From NCBI GenBank assembly GCA_013289015.1, contig JABDAV010000004.1, positions 1 to 64,000 on the forward strand: a stretch of DNA of 64,000 nt, read 5' to 3'. A program made the position numbers and the translations under genes. Numbering within the stretch: position 1 is the stretch's first letter; the number at the start of each line of letters is the position of its first letter. Positions 35,983 to 44,643 of the stretch are shown here, piece by piece. Source of the stretch: Bacteroidota bacterium (GTDB lineage: Bacteria; Bacteroidota; Bacteroidia; Chitinophagales; Chitinophagaceae). The notes beneath the pieces are model-generated. The model made no database searches and had not been told where the DNA came from. It was given only the letters and a program-made list of their open reading frames with translations.

Positions 35983-37347
35983 ATGAAACATTTAAATACC
36001 ATAACAGTTTTACTGATTTTGCTCGGCTGTGCCACCGGAAGCTGTAAAAAAATGATAGAAGCAAAGCCACCGGTGAATGAAATTACCAGCGAAGCAGCTT
36101 TTAAAGACAGTGCAGGTACCGTAGCTGCTTTACTTAATATTTACAGCCAGTTCGGCGCTACCGGCGGAAGCATAGAAGGATACTACTCGCCTTATCCTTC
36201 GCTTTACGCAGATGAACTGGAACCCACTTCTGCAGGCAGCAATGATTATGAATATTATACCAACAGCGTAAGCATAAATAACGCAACCAATGCCGCTTGC
36301 TGGAGCCGTTTGTATTACGTAATATATGAATGCAATGCATTACTTAAAGGCATTACAGGTTCTCCCGCCTTAACAGGTTCTTTTATCAGCAAAACGGGTG
36401 GAGAGGCTAAATTTTTAAGAGCATTCAGTTATTTTCTGCTGGTAAATTATTATGGTGATGTGCCGCTTGTATTAAGTACTGACGTAACCGTTACTGCGTC
36501 ACTTGCAAGAAATACACAGGCCGTCATATATAAGCAGATATTGCAGGACCTTACCGATGCAACAGGCGAGCTCGGTGTTGATTACCCGTCTGCTGAAAAA
36601 GTCAGGGCCAACAAATGGGCAGCAGAGGCTTTACTGGCAAAAGTTAACCTTTATACAGGCAACTGGAAAGATGCGGAAGCAGCATCTGACCTTGTACTCA
36701 ACAGCGGTATATATACACCATTGGAAGAACCGGCAAATGTATTTTTGGCGAACAGCAAAGAAACAATATTACAATTTGAAGAGAAGTATGGCTACAGCTG
36801 GAGCGGTATTTATTTTCAGCCCTTCTACGGATCAGTTGAATTCAGCATTACACCCGGGCTGTTGCAGGCATATGAAAGCAATGACCTGCGCAGGAAAGAA
36901 TGGATAGATTCTGTAATTGATAACGGTATTGTATTGTATTATCCTGCCAAATACAGGAACAGCAATTTTAATATGGTTAACAGTGCTGAATATACTATGT
37001 GCCTGAGGGTAGCGGAACAATATCTTATAAGAGCCGAAGCCAGGTGTCATGAAGATAAAACCGCTGATGCCGTTGCAGATGTAAATATTGTAAGAAACCG
37101 GGCGGCCATTGATCCGGTAAGCGCCGGTATTTCCAAAGACTCCTGCCTTAACCTTATTGAAGAAGAACGAAAACGGGAGCTTTTTACAGAATGGGGGAAC
37201 CGCTTTTTTGACCTGAAACGAACAGGAAAAGCGGATATGGTTTTAGGAACGGCGAAAGCCAATTGGAAAAGTTCAGATAGCCTGCTGCCCGTTCCGCAAA
37301 TTGAATTGAATAATAATCCTTCATTAATCCAAAATCAAGGCTACTAA
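35983..37347 (+). CDS. RagB/SusD family nutrient-binding lipoprotein
   Basis: A 454-residue surface lipoprotein partnering the SusC channel. The signal peptide offers two lipobox Cys (LLGC and TGSC). The SusD fold is shown by the N-terminal TPR-like helices (AALLNIYSQF, FLRAFSYFLLVNYYGDVPL) and the C-terminal segment RNRAAIDP...LNLIEEERKRELFTEWGNRFFDLKR with the closing LLPVPQIELNNNPSLIQNQGY. Full length, unlike the scrap at 14.5 kb. It acts as the lid of the SusC transporter. Confidence 0.93.
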   Translation: MKHLNTITVLLILLGCATGSCKKMIEAKPPVNEITSEAAFKDSAGTVAALLNIYSQFGATGGSIEGYYSPYPSLYADELEPTSAGSNDYEYYTNSVSINNATNAACWSRLYYVIYECNALLKGITGSPALTGSFISKTGGEAKFLRAFSYFLLVNYYGDVPLVLSTDVTVTASLARNTQAVIYKQILQDLTDATGELGVDYPSAEKVRANKWAAEALLAKVNLYTGNWKDAEAASDLVLNSGIYTPLEEPANVFLANSKETILQFEEKYGYSWSGIYFQPFYGSVEFSITPGLLQAYESNDLRRKEWIDSVIDNGIVLYYPAKYRNSNFNMVNSAEYTMCLRVAEQYLIRAEARCHEDKTADAVADVNIVRNRAAIDPVSAGISKDSCLNLIEEERKRELFTEWGNRFFDLKRTGKADMVLGTAKANWKSSDSLLPVPQIELNNNPSLIQNQGY

Positions 37348-37357
37348 ATAACACTTT

Positions 37358-38713
37358 ATGAAATGGAGTATTAAAGTTTATGGGCTGCTTTTTTTGATTG
37401 CTGTAAACAGATCAGACGCACAAAACACAACGAAACTACAGGCATTGAAAATAGGAGATGTGGTGCCCGCTATAACCATACATAATATTCACAATTATAA
37501 AAAACCTGCTGCAACATTAGCTGAGTTGGGCAATGGCAAACCACTAATCATTGATTTCTGGGATACACATTGCAATAGTTGTTTAAAAAGCCTGCCTTCA
37601 ATAGATAGCTTATACCGGAAGTTTAATGAGAATTTCAATGTTTTGTCTGTAACAAGTGAAGACAGTACTGCAGTAAGGCATCTGTTTAATTCGCTTCCCT
37701 CGTTGCAAAACATCCGGTTGCCCTATATAACCAACGACAAACTATTTGCGTCTTTCTTCCCCCATCGCTATGTACCCCACATTGTATGGATTAACTCAAA
37801 AGGAAGAGTGGTTGCTTATACCTCTGAAAACGAAGTATCCGCAGATGGCATTCAAAGTTTTATAGAAAATGATAGCGTGCATTTATTTACAAAGGAAGAT
37901 GATATGCAGTTTGATATCAGGAATCCCTATCATCCTGCTGATTCGCTGATACTATATAAATCGTCTTTCTCGCACTTTAACCCGTCCGTCATCAGCAATT
38001 TTTATACAAAAGCGGGGAGAGATACTGCTTTTAATATTACCGATTCTGTAACCCGTATTTGCATTATAAATGGTAAACCGGTAAATATGCTTTATGAGGC
38101 ATTTTCAGAATTAACCGGGGTACAATATTTTACGAGCCCACAATATTTCAGGATAATTTTTAATATACATGACTCTGCCAACTATTATTTCCCGGTTGCT
38201 GACAGTATACCAAAGAATATTACCTGGAAGATGAACAACCTGTTTTGTTATGAACAAATAACACCTCCGGAAAGCAAAACAGTTTTTTTTTCGTACATGC
38301 TTAACAACTTAAATATGTATTTACCTATACAGGGAAAGATTGAAAAAAAGCAGATGCCCTGTTATGTTATAAGAAATATATTAAACCATAACGATCTGAT
38401 TAAGTCAGCAGGTGGCCTGCCTGTTTATAGCGATTGGGGAGGCAACAAAGACAGTGTAACTGTTATTTTAAAGAATAGCCCGTTTTCTGCTTTTGTAGCA
38501 TTATTGAACCAATTTGAACTGAACCTGCCGGTTTATGATGAAACAAATTTTACTGAACCTGTTGATATGAAGATAGCGTTGAATATTAAAGACAGTCACT
38601 GGCTGATTAAATACGATGTAAATACGCTTAAAAAAGCATTACATGCTTACGGACTTGAATTAACAGAGACGGGAAAGTTAATGGATGTATTGGTTATAAG
38701 CGACCGGAATTAA
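37358..38713 (+). CDS. TlpA-like thioredoxin fused to DUF3738-like domain
   Basis: A 451-residue secreted protein. Signal peptide (ending SDAQ), then a TlpA/AhpC-TSA-type thioredoxin fold (about 30-170) with the redox motif DTHCNSCLKS (CxxC, about 67-76) and the cis-Pro region YVPHIVWI. The C-terminal half resembles DUF3738: LPVYDETNFTEPVDMKIALN and LKKALHAYGLELTE...MDVLVISD. It lies 10 bp after susD, so co-transcribed. It probably acts in the periplasm as a thiol-disulfide reductase for imported or exported material. Confidence 0.82.
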   Translation: MKWSIKVYGLLFLIAVNRSDAQNTTKLQALKIGDVVPAITIHNIHNYKKPAATLAELGNGKPLIIDFWDTHCNSCLKSLPSIDSLYRKFNENFNVLSVTSEDSTAVRHLFNSLPSLQNIRLPYITNDKLFASFFPHRYVPHIVWINSKGRVVAYTSENEVSADGIQSFIENDSVHLFTKEDDMQFDIRNPYHPADSLILYKSSFSHFNPSVISNFYTKAGRDTAFNITDSVTRICIINGKPVNMLYEAFSELTGVQYFTSPQYFRIIFNIHDSANYYFPVADSIPKNITWKMNNLFCYEQITPPESKTVFFSYMLNNLNMYLPIQGKIEKKQMPCYVIRNILNHNDLIKSAGGLPVYSDWGGNKDSVTVILKNSPFSAFVALLNQFELNLPVYDETNFTEPVDMKIALNIKDSHWLIKYDVNTLKKALHAYGLELTETGKLMDVLVISDRN

Positions 38714-38717
38714 GAAA

Positions 38718-38752
38718 CAGGAGGTTGTCTTAAAGGTTTAAGACAACCCCTG
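38718..38752. terminator. Bidirectional terminator between TlpA-like and DUF6520 genes
   Basis: Perfect 12-bp inverted repeat GGTTGTCTTAAA-GG-TTTAAGACAACC flanked by CAGG/CCTG. It sits between two convergent genes (stops at 38713 and 38763), so it can stop transcription from both sides. Confidence 0.75.
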
Positions 38753-38762
38753 TAATTGTAGA

Positions 38763-39038
38763 TTAGGGTTTTTTAATATAAATGTTCTGTGGAATAGTAT
38801 GCCCCAGGTTCCATTCACGGAAACAGGTTAAATTGCTTCCATTACATCCCGGATTATCATGCTGTACCTGTGCTTCTGTTTCACCGGTCAGGAATGTGGA
38901 TGTCGGATTACCCGATGCATCATAAACCTGCCAGTCGAAAGTTGGGTCTAAAGTAGCATGCCCGCGCGGAGGTACAGTAAATGCTGTGGCAGCAAAAGCC
39001 AGCGCAACCGCTAATGTGCCTGCAAAATGTTTTTTCAT
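38763..39038 (-). CDS. DUF6520-like small secreted protein
   Basis: A 91-residue secreted protein with a signal peptide (about 1-22). The mature part has a Trp-rich pattern (DPTFDWQVYDASGNPTSTFL) and a Cys pair in NPGCNGSNLTCFREW. This matches the short DUF6520 proteins that Bacteroidota carry next to MauE-type genes. The two Cys could form a disulfide. The mauE-like gene lies upstream on the same strand, so the two are probably co-transcribed. Confidence 0.7.
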   Translation of the reverse strand: MKKHFAGTLAVALAFAATAFTVPPRGHATLDPTFDWQVYDASGNPTSTFLTGETEAQVQHDNPGCNGSNLTCFREWNLGHTIPQNIYIKKP

Positions 39039-39118
39039 AACAAAAATTTTTTAGCTTAAAATATCACCTACTCTTTCCTACAGGTTTTCGGTTACCCCTG
39101 TTTGTTGCAACAATTATT

Positions 39119-39571
39119 TTAAGGATAAGCATTACCGGTTTTATTAAATACGGTAACCTTATCAGTATTTTTTCTTTTAAGATAAATACCTGTTAGGGAA
39201 AGCCCCAGGAAGAAGAGATTGAACGCTATATGCTGCTTCCACGACAATTGCGCAATAACGCCCCCGCAGGAACAGGGCAGGTTTGTATTAAAACTTACCA
39301 TTACAATTAAAAAAGCGGTAAACAGGAACAGCAGGGTGGCAGATGCATATAAGCCTGTAAGAAACCAGCGCGGAATAAATAAGAGCACAACTACTATATA
39401 TTCGGCCGCAGGGATACACCAGGAAAGAAAACTTCCATAGCCGCCTAATACAGGAAACCGCGTTAACTGTACCCTGAACATAGCATGGCCTGCCAGCTTG
39501 CTGGTGGCCGCGTACACAAATAAGAAAATAAGCAGGAAACGAATGATAGGTATAGCTGTATTCTTTCTCAT
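39119..39571 (-). CDS. MauE/DoxX-type redox-associated membrane protein
   Basis: About 150 residues with four membrane segments (roughly 9-26, 45-67, 73-97 and 118-136). The motif NLPCSCGGVIAQLSWKQHI is the CxC signature of MauE-like proteins, which assist disulfide formation in periplasmic partners. The start at 39571 (MRKNTAIPIIRF) places the first membrane helix normally; an upstream ATG at 39604 would add 11 residues. It lies upstream of the DUF6520-like gene and opposite the SusC-SusD-TlpA operon. Confidence 0.82.
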   Translation of the reverse strand: MRKNTAIPIIRFLLIFLFVYAATSKLAGHAMFRVQLTRFPVLGGYGSFLSWCIPAAEYIVVVLLFIPRWFLTGLYASATLLFLFTAFLIVMVSFNTNLPCSCGGVIAQLSWKQHIAFNLFFLGLSLTGIYLKRKNTDKVTVFNKTGNAYP

Positions 39572-39739
39572 GTAATATTGATGAATCAGGTTATGCATGG
39601 GCAAATGATTCGATAATGTGATACAAGTTTAGGCAGATAGCAGGTAGCATAAATAGCCCGGGATCATTTTTAGTATCAATCCCGCGAAGTTTTAGTATCA
39701 GTCCTGGTAAGTTTTGGTACCAGTACCGGAAAAATTCCT

Positions 39740-39855
39740 TTTCTTCTCCGCAAAGTGTCCTTCACTAATCATCCGGCAAGAAAAACATGCAGGCACTCTG
39801 CGGCACCAGGGTACTTAAGCTGCGCATACATTCCTATTGTTTAATAGCGCCCTGG
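39740..39855 (+). repeat. Dispersed hairpin-rich repeat, copy C (5' part only)
   Basis: Carries the first about 115 bp of the repeat, from the CGCAAAGTG / CACTCTGCG arms to TTTAATAGCGCCC, then diverges. Just before it lies a short triplicated word at about 39668-39725 (TTTTAGTATCA, TTTTAGTATCAG, TTTTGGTACCAG). Same orientation as copies A, B and D. Confidence 0.75.
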
Positions 39856-39921
39856 TTAGTAATTTGGCATAAAAACGCATAATGTCTGTACGCAAAGCGA
39901 TAGCAGAAAAAGGTGGTATTT

Positions 39922-40345
39922 ATTTCCTTCCCCGCAGAGTATCCTTCACTAATCATCCGGCAAGAAAAACATGCAGGCACTTAAGTTGCACATACTTTAC
40001 TATTGCTTAATAGCGTCCCGGACTGCAGAACGGATAAATTTTTAAAACAGAACTGAATTCATGCATTGGGAATCCTGCCACCAGCAGTTTGCAAATACAG
40101 GATGTATTATCCACCCAAAAACAAGCTCACAGTTAACATGAGTTCGGGTTAAGCCTGAAAGGCTTTAATATAAATAGCCTTCGATATAATCGGAGGATAA
40201 AATCGTGATTAATCAATTGAACCCTTGCAGGGTTCAATGTTGTTCATCCATTTTTTACCCCGCAATCCTTGCGGGGTTATTCAAATTAAATCCTTTCGGG
40301 ATTACTTTATGCCTTCCTTCCCCGCAGAGTGTCCTTCACTAATCA
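39922..40345 (+). repeat. Dispersed hairpin-rich repeat, copy D
   Basis: Nearly full copy, including the perfect hairpins AAGCCTGAAAGGCTT, GAACCCTTGCAGGGTTC, ACCCCGCAATCCTTGCGGGGT and AATCCTTTCGGGATT. It carries a small deletion near 39980 that removes the CTCTGCG arm. It is followed by the beginning of another copy (CCGCAGAGTGTCCTTCACTA) at about 40321-40340. No gene is visible in 39605-40424. Confidence 0.85.
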
Positions 40346-40424
40346 AGTTAAAAGAATAAATGTTGATTGAATCGCTTTCATTGATCTGTTGGTTTTAAGG
40401 CTATAATTTGGGATCGCATTATTT

Positions 40425-40844
40425 TTAGGGCTTGAAAACTTTTATGCTGTTTGATGTTTGGTTAAGAATAAGCTTCACAACATAAATACCTGCAGGCTTA
40501 TCATTTAAACCAAGCGGTATTGTATAAATCCCTTTGGATAAATTTCCTTTGTTTATCGTGTTAAGTATTACACCATCGATTGTGATAACCTGTACAATAA
40601 CATTGGAAGATTGATCTAATTGCAGGTGAAGCGTGGCGTTATTGGCAACATCTGAAACGTACCATTTTGAACTGTTCAGGTTTACTAACACAATAGAGGA
40701 ATAGTTGGAGCTGCCGCTTATGTCTGATTCCTTTATCCTGTAATAGATGATGGAATTATCGCTTGCATTATTGTCTGTATAGCTGTAATTATTTGACTTT
40801 AGGTTACCCTTTGAATTGATAAAACTTATTGTATTAAAATGCAC
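40425..40844 (-). pseudogene. PPC-domain T9SS protein, C-terminal part (frameshifted)
   Basis: Last third of the protein that starts at 42537. It holds the end of a fibronectin/Ig-like segment and the T9SS type A sorting domain (LHLQLDQSSNVIVQVITIDG to SIKVFKP). The true sequence runs FEVQR-S-T-D-G-V-H-FNTISF across the break: a base is missing in the AAAGAGC stretch near 40856-40862, so the upstream frame ends at CILIQ. The Met at 40844 is not a real start. Confidence 0.8.
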
Positions 40845-41752
40845 GCCGTCTGTGCTCTTTGTACCTCAAAACCTTTGCAGTTTATTTCATCAGCGCTGAT
40901 CCATTCAAGTATAGGTTTATTGTTGATGACACTGCCGGAAAACTTAATAAATGTAACAGGTAAGACACTGTTACTGCGCAGTTCAAATGCGTAGGCATTC
41001 CAGCCGGAATCAGGATGTGCGTTTGTAATCTTAAGATAATACATGCCTTGTTTTAAACCCTCAAGCGATATGGTATCAGCGGCATTATTCAAAATTTTAC
41101 TGAACACCGGTGCCAACAATGTATCATCATATAACTCTACCTGCAATCCCTGTAATGTATTGTCAGCAAGGGAAGGCAGCAAGCTGAATAATAACCGGAT
41201 GTTTCCGTAAATATCTGTTTGATTTATTTTCCACCAGTCTGCACTGTCGCGGCCTTTGTTATGCAAAAAGCCTACATGGCCTTCAACAGGCTGCCTGTTT
41301 TTTACTTCCGTGGCTAAATAAGGAAGGTTATTGTTTTCCTCCTTACTATCAGATGCATATTTATAAGTGAATAAGCTATCAGATAATATGTAGGAAGAAT
41401 AACTGTGCCACCCTTTGCCATATATTACGAGATAATACTTGCCTGAGCCAAGGCCATCAATAAGGAAATCTTTTTGACGCAGCTCAGCAACAATACCCTT
41501 CTTAATCACATTTTGCCTTGTATCAAACAATTTAAATTGAACAAGGTTCAGGTTGTTATCAGCACTCAATCTCAATTTAAGCATTCCATCAACAGGTAAG
41601 TCTATTTTATACCAGTCTGCCCGGTCGGTTTTAGTGTCATAATAATATTGAATATGCCCTTGCGTTGTGCTGTTTACAGGCAAGTCTATTGCCTGTGAAG
41701 GCCGGTCATCCGGTTCAGCATCGTTTGAATCCAGTGTCGGCACAAAATGCAT
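40826..41752 (-). pseudogene. PPC-domain T9SS protein, middle part (frameshifted)
   Basis: Middle section with two bacterial pre-peptidase C-terminal (PPC) domains, recognised by repeated EPDD/NNLPYLAT openings, DWYKIDLPVDGMLKLRLSA and DWWKINQTDIYGNIRLLF strands, and LGSGKYYLVIYG / LKQGMYYLKITN ends. In-frame codons upstream of the Met at 41752 read on as TYFIWVNYYPPYELFGPYSF, joining directly to the N-terminal part. One G is missing in GCTGTACC near 41819 (expected GCTGGTACC, Ala-Gly-Thr). Confidence 0.82.
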
Positions 41753-41796
41753 GGAAAAACTATAGGGACCAAAAAGTTCGTATGGCGGATAATAAT

Positions 41797-42537
41797 TTAC
41801 CCAAATAAAGTAGGTACAGCTCTGAGCCCCTGCTGCTCCATTGTTTTGGATTGTCCTGGGTCATTAAAAGATGCTAGCAAACCGTTGTTTAGAGAATCTC
41901 CAAGATTGAATTCCATCGAGTTGATATTACTGCCATTGTTGAATGTTAGGTAAAGATTGCCATCAGCAGGTGTTGTAAAAGAAAAATAGTCGTCTTTATC
42001 AATCTTTCCATTATGATTGTACCCGATGTGGCCATATACAGTATCACTTAACTGTATGGGAGTATGCGGCCCGAACCACCACATATCGTTTGGCTCCTTA
42101 TCATTTGGCCCTGTTACGGCTATCAAAGTGTTAGATATTATATACGATGCTGTGTCAATAGCCGCAGCACCTTTCATCTTAATAAAATAAGTGCCTGCAC
42201 CCAGGCCATCTGCATGCATGGTTTGAACAGTGTTTTCATTTACCGTAACACTATCTAATATCGTGTAAAAGCTGCTATCGTATAACTCTACATGGATTGC
42301 TCCTACATTGCCTGTGTTTTGAATAGTAATATCTAATTTACCATCACTATTGGTTGTTACTTTCCACCAGTCAATATCATTGGGTTTTTCTATTGAACCA
42401 TAACCAGTATTGTTCAGGAGCAAAGCGCTTGCCTGGCCTGCAATGTCATTTGGTTCAAGTTCCGAAGTTTGTGCCCCAACGGAAACAGTTTGAAATGCAA
42501 AAAATATTAATGCTAAAAGGCAAGGTGAACGTTTCAT
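41797..42537 (-). pseudogene. PPC-domain T9SS protein, N-terminal part
   Basis: Begins with a signal peptide (MKRSPCLLALIFFAFQTVSV, cut at GAQT) and carries two PPC domains (ELEPNDIAGQASALLL, DIDWWKVTTNSDGKLDITIQ, LGAGTYFIKMKG; then a second copy with DKDDYFSFTTPADGNLYLTF). The frame ends at LRAVPTLFG because of a one-base deletion. With its other two parts it would make a surface protein of about 700 residues with at least four PPC domains and a T9SS signal. No catalytic domain was seen, so it may be adhesive. Confidence 0.82.
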
Positions 42538-42721
42538 TGTTATACGGCTATTACAAACATATTGCTTCTCTTAAAAAAGCATTGCCTCAAATGATTCAAA
42601 ATCAGGCACAGCTTATTGTTTAACATTATCAACGGGTAATATAACCCGACTTCTGATAAGGGATGGACACGCATTAGTGATAGTAGAGAAATAGGAAAGT
42701 GCTTCTGCAAAAGCAGATAGC

Positions 42722-43120
42722 TTATCCCATTTTGCGGCAATATGTTTTATACTTCATTAATAAGGCCGGGTCTTTACGAATAACACTCCAACTGCTTTCC
42801 ACCAACGCTGTCCGCAGGTAATAATTATTGCGATTGGTAATGCCTTTGGTTATTTTTGTTTCACCGCTGTCGTTGGTGTTGGGTACCAATCCAACATAAC
42901 TGCATAAATTGTCAAAATGTTTAAACCGGTTTACATCCTGCAACTCAAACAACATTACAGCTGCATTAATTTCTCCAATGCCCTCAATACTTCTTAATAG
43001 AATTATATCCTTTTCATATCCCGGTTGTTTACACAGCTTACGGATGGCACGGGTTGCTTCAAGCAATAAAGTTTTGGTTTGCTGATAATCTTTGGATAAT
43101 TAGTAATCGCGTTATAAAGT
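42722..43120 (-). mobile_element. IS110-family transposase remnant (C-terminal domain)
   Basis: The frame from about 43118 (LSKDYQQTKTLLLEATRAIR) to 42722 matches the Transposase_20 half of IS110/IS1111 transposases: helix-hairpin-helix LRSIEGIGEINAAVMLFEL, FKHFDNLCSYVGLVPNTNDSG, then ALVESSWSVIRKDPALLMKY. The N-terminal DEDD catalytic half is absent, an in-frame stop lies upstream and another right after CRKMG, so it cannot be active. IS110 elements lack terminal inverted repeats, so the ends cannot be drawn. Nothing else is recognised in 42538-43336. Confidence 0.8.
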
Positions 43121-43336
43121 TGCATTATTTGATTTATAATGTGGAAGGCTGTTACAAAATATCCTTCTTCATTAATTATTACAAAAGCACCAATTCCGGT
43201 ATTGCATTCGTTGTTGTAATTTTTGGTAGAAATAACAAATGGTAGAGTAAATTTTGGGCAATCTTATAAGCTTTGGCAAACATTTTAAGCAGGTTTGAAA
43301 ACTAATATAATATTTAATAAGAAATTAAAATAAATT

Positions 43337-43462
43337 ATGGCAAAAGCAAAAAAGAAAAAACAAGAACCAGTAGTGCTAAACATGACTTACGCAGAAGCCA
43401 TGAAGAAAGCACTTAATACACCATTGCCTAAAAAAGAAAAACAGGTTAAAAAAGAAAAATAA
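43337..43462 (+). CDS. Lys-rich micro-protein (41 aa)
   Basis: A short frame starting MAKAKKKKQEPVVLNMTYAE and ending in a second Lys-rich block (PKKEKQVKKEK). About 40% of residues are Lys, with a short helical middle (AEAMKKALNTPL). It is followed 7 bp later by another micro-protein. Basic tails of this type suit nucleic-acid or ribosome binding, but there is no family match. The well-formed ATG, clean stop and pairing make it more likely real than not. Confidence 0.5.
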   Translation: MAKAKKKKQEPVVLNMTYAEAMKKALNTPLPKKEKQVKKEK

Positions 43463-43469
43463 AGTTGTT

Positions 43470-43592
43470 ATGATAACAATTAGTCAATTCTCTTTTATGG
43501 GGCTTATACTTCTTGCGGGAGGTTTAGGTTTGATTTCGGGTTATATGCGAGGCTATTCAAAAGGCAAAAGAGATGGGAAGAAATTTCTCTAA
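43470..43592 (+). CDS. Single-pass membrane micro-protein (40 aa)
   Basis: Starts MITISQFSFMGLILLAGGLG, with one hydrophobic segment (about 8-26) followed by a Gly/Tyr/Lys tail (GYMRGYSKGKRDGKKF). This is the topology of small inner-membrane proteins with a positive cytoplasmic tail. It lies 7 bp after the Lys-rich micro-protein and is probably co-transcribed. No known family. Confidence 0.5.
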   Translation: MITISQFSFMGLILLAGGLGLISGYMRGYSKGKRDGKKFL

Positions 43593-43923
43593 TCTTAAAA
43601 GGTAAGAATATAGCCTATCTGATATTTAATTGTAAGTATTGAGTACTTAAAATAAGATTATTTTAAGCCTGTTTATTTTTGACCTAATTCCCATTTAAAC
43701 CAGTTATAATAAGAATAAGTAAAAACTTAAAACATTAATTATCAAACCTTAGTGGTAAGTTGTATATCGTCGCCATTTAATTATAACCAGGGCAATAAAA
43801 AACCGGCATATCTCCGGTATGATCAGGCGGACATCAACCGGACATGTACCGGAGATGTATCGGAGAGATAAAGGAAGTCTTGATAAGACAAACTTTTTAT
43901 TGTGCTTTTGATGCTGGTTACCC
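43593..43923. other. Non-coding region with two hairpins
   Basis: Between the micro-proteins and ccsA. A perfect 10-bp palindrome CTTAAAATAA-GA-TTATTTTAAG (43646-43667... arms 43646-43655 and 43658-43667) can act as a terminator. A second inverted repeat ATCTCCGGTA (43810-43819) / TACCGGAGAT (43847-43856) lies in a cluster of CCGG-containing words. No gene is visible. Confidence 0.5.
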
Positions 43924-43931
43924 TAATTTTG
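43897..43931 (+). promoter_or_regulatory. Candidate Bacteroidota promoter of the ccsA operon
   Basis: The -7 box TAATTTTG (43924-43931) has a TTG 21 nt upstream (43900-43902), close to the spacing expected for Bacteroidota sigma-A promoters. It lies 31 bp before the ccsA/ccmC-like ATG. Confidence 0.45.
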
Positions 43932-43962
43932 CGCCGCAACAGCAAATTAATACCAGCTTCGG

Positions 43963-44643
43963 ATGCTTTTAAAATCATGGTGGAAAATATTAAGCCTCGT
44001 TTTACTTCTTTACACATGCACCGTGGGTTTTTTGGTAAAAGTTCCTGTATTGGATGACAGGATGCAGCAAACAGTACGGAATCTTTTTTTTCATGTACCA
44101 ATGTGGTTTTGCATGCAAACCCTGTTTATTATCTCGGTATTTTATGCAATAAGGTATTTAAATAAGCCTGATTTTCTGTACGACATCTACTCAAGGGAAT
44201 TTGCAAGAACCGGTGTTGTATTTGGAATTCTTGGCCTGGTAACCGGCGCTATATGGGCCAATTATCAGTGGGGGCAACCCTGGAGTGGCGATCCCAAGCA
44301 AAACGGCGCCGCCATTGCGCTTTTGATTTACTTCGCTTATTTTGTTTTACGCGGCTCTGTTACAGATGAAGTTAAGCAGGCAAAGATTGGCGCAGTGTAT
44401 AACATTTTTGCGTTTGCTATGCTTTTTCCAACAATATGGATATTGCCAAGGCTTACCGAATCCCTGCATCCGGGCGGGCAGGGCAGCGAAGGGAACCCGG
44501 GGTTGAACCCTAACGATACAAGCCCTGAAATGGAAATGGTTTTTTTACCTGCAGTGATCGGCTGGATTTTGCTCGGTATATGGATTTCAACATTATTTAC
44601 CAGATTACGTATCTATAAAGAACGATTATATGAAGCTGTTTAA
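43963..44643 (+). CDS. ccsA: Cytochrome c biogenesis protein CcsA/CcmC-like (heme handling)
   Basis: A 226-residue inner-membrane protein with six hydrophobic segments, of the CcmC/CcsA heme-handling family. The Trp-rich heme-binding segment is GAIWANYQWGQPWSGDPKQN (about 97-116), with conserved His residues on either side (FFHVPMWF near 43 and ESLHPGGQ near 170). It helps deliver heme to apocytochrome c at the periplasmic face. Its stop overlaps the CcmD-like gene by 14 bp. Bacteroidota databases label this protein either CcsA or CcmC. Confidence 0.87.
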   Translation: MLLKSWWKILSLVLLLYTCTVGFLVKVPVLDDRMQQTVRNLFFHVPMWFCMQTLFIISVFYAIRYLNKPDFLYDIYSREFARTGVVFGILGLVTGAIWANYQWGQPWSGDPKQNGAAIALLIYFAYFVLRGSVTDEVKQAKIGAVYNIFAFAMLFPTIWILPRLTESLHPGGQGSEGNPGLNPNDTSPEMEMVFLPAVIGWILLGIWISTLFTRLRIYKERLYEAV

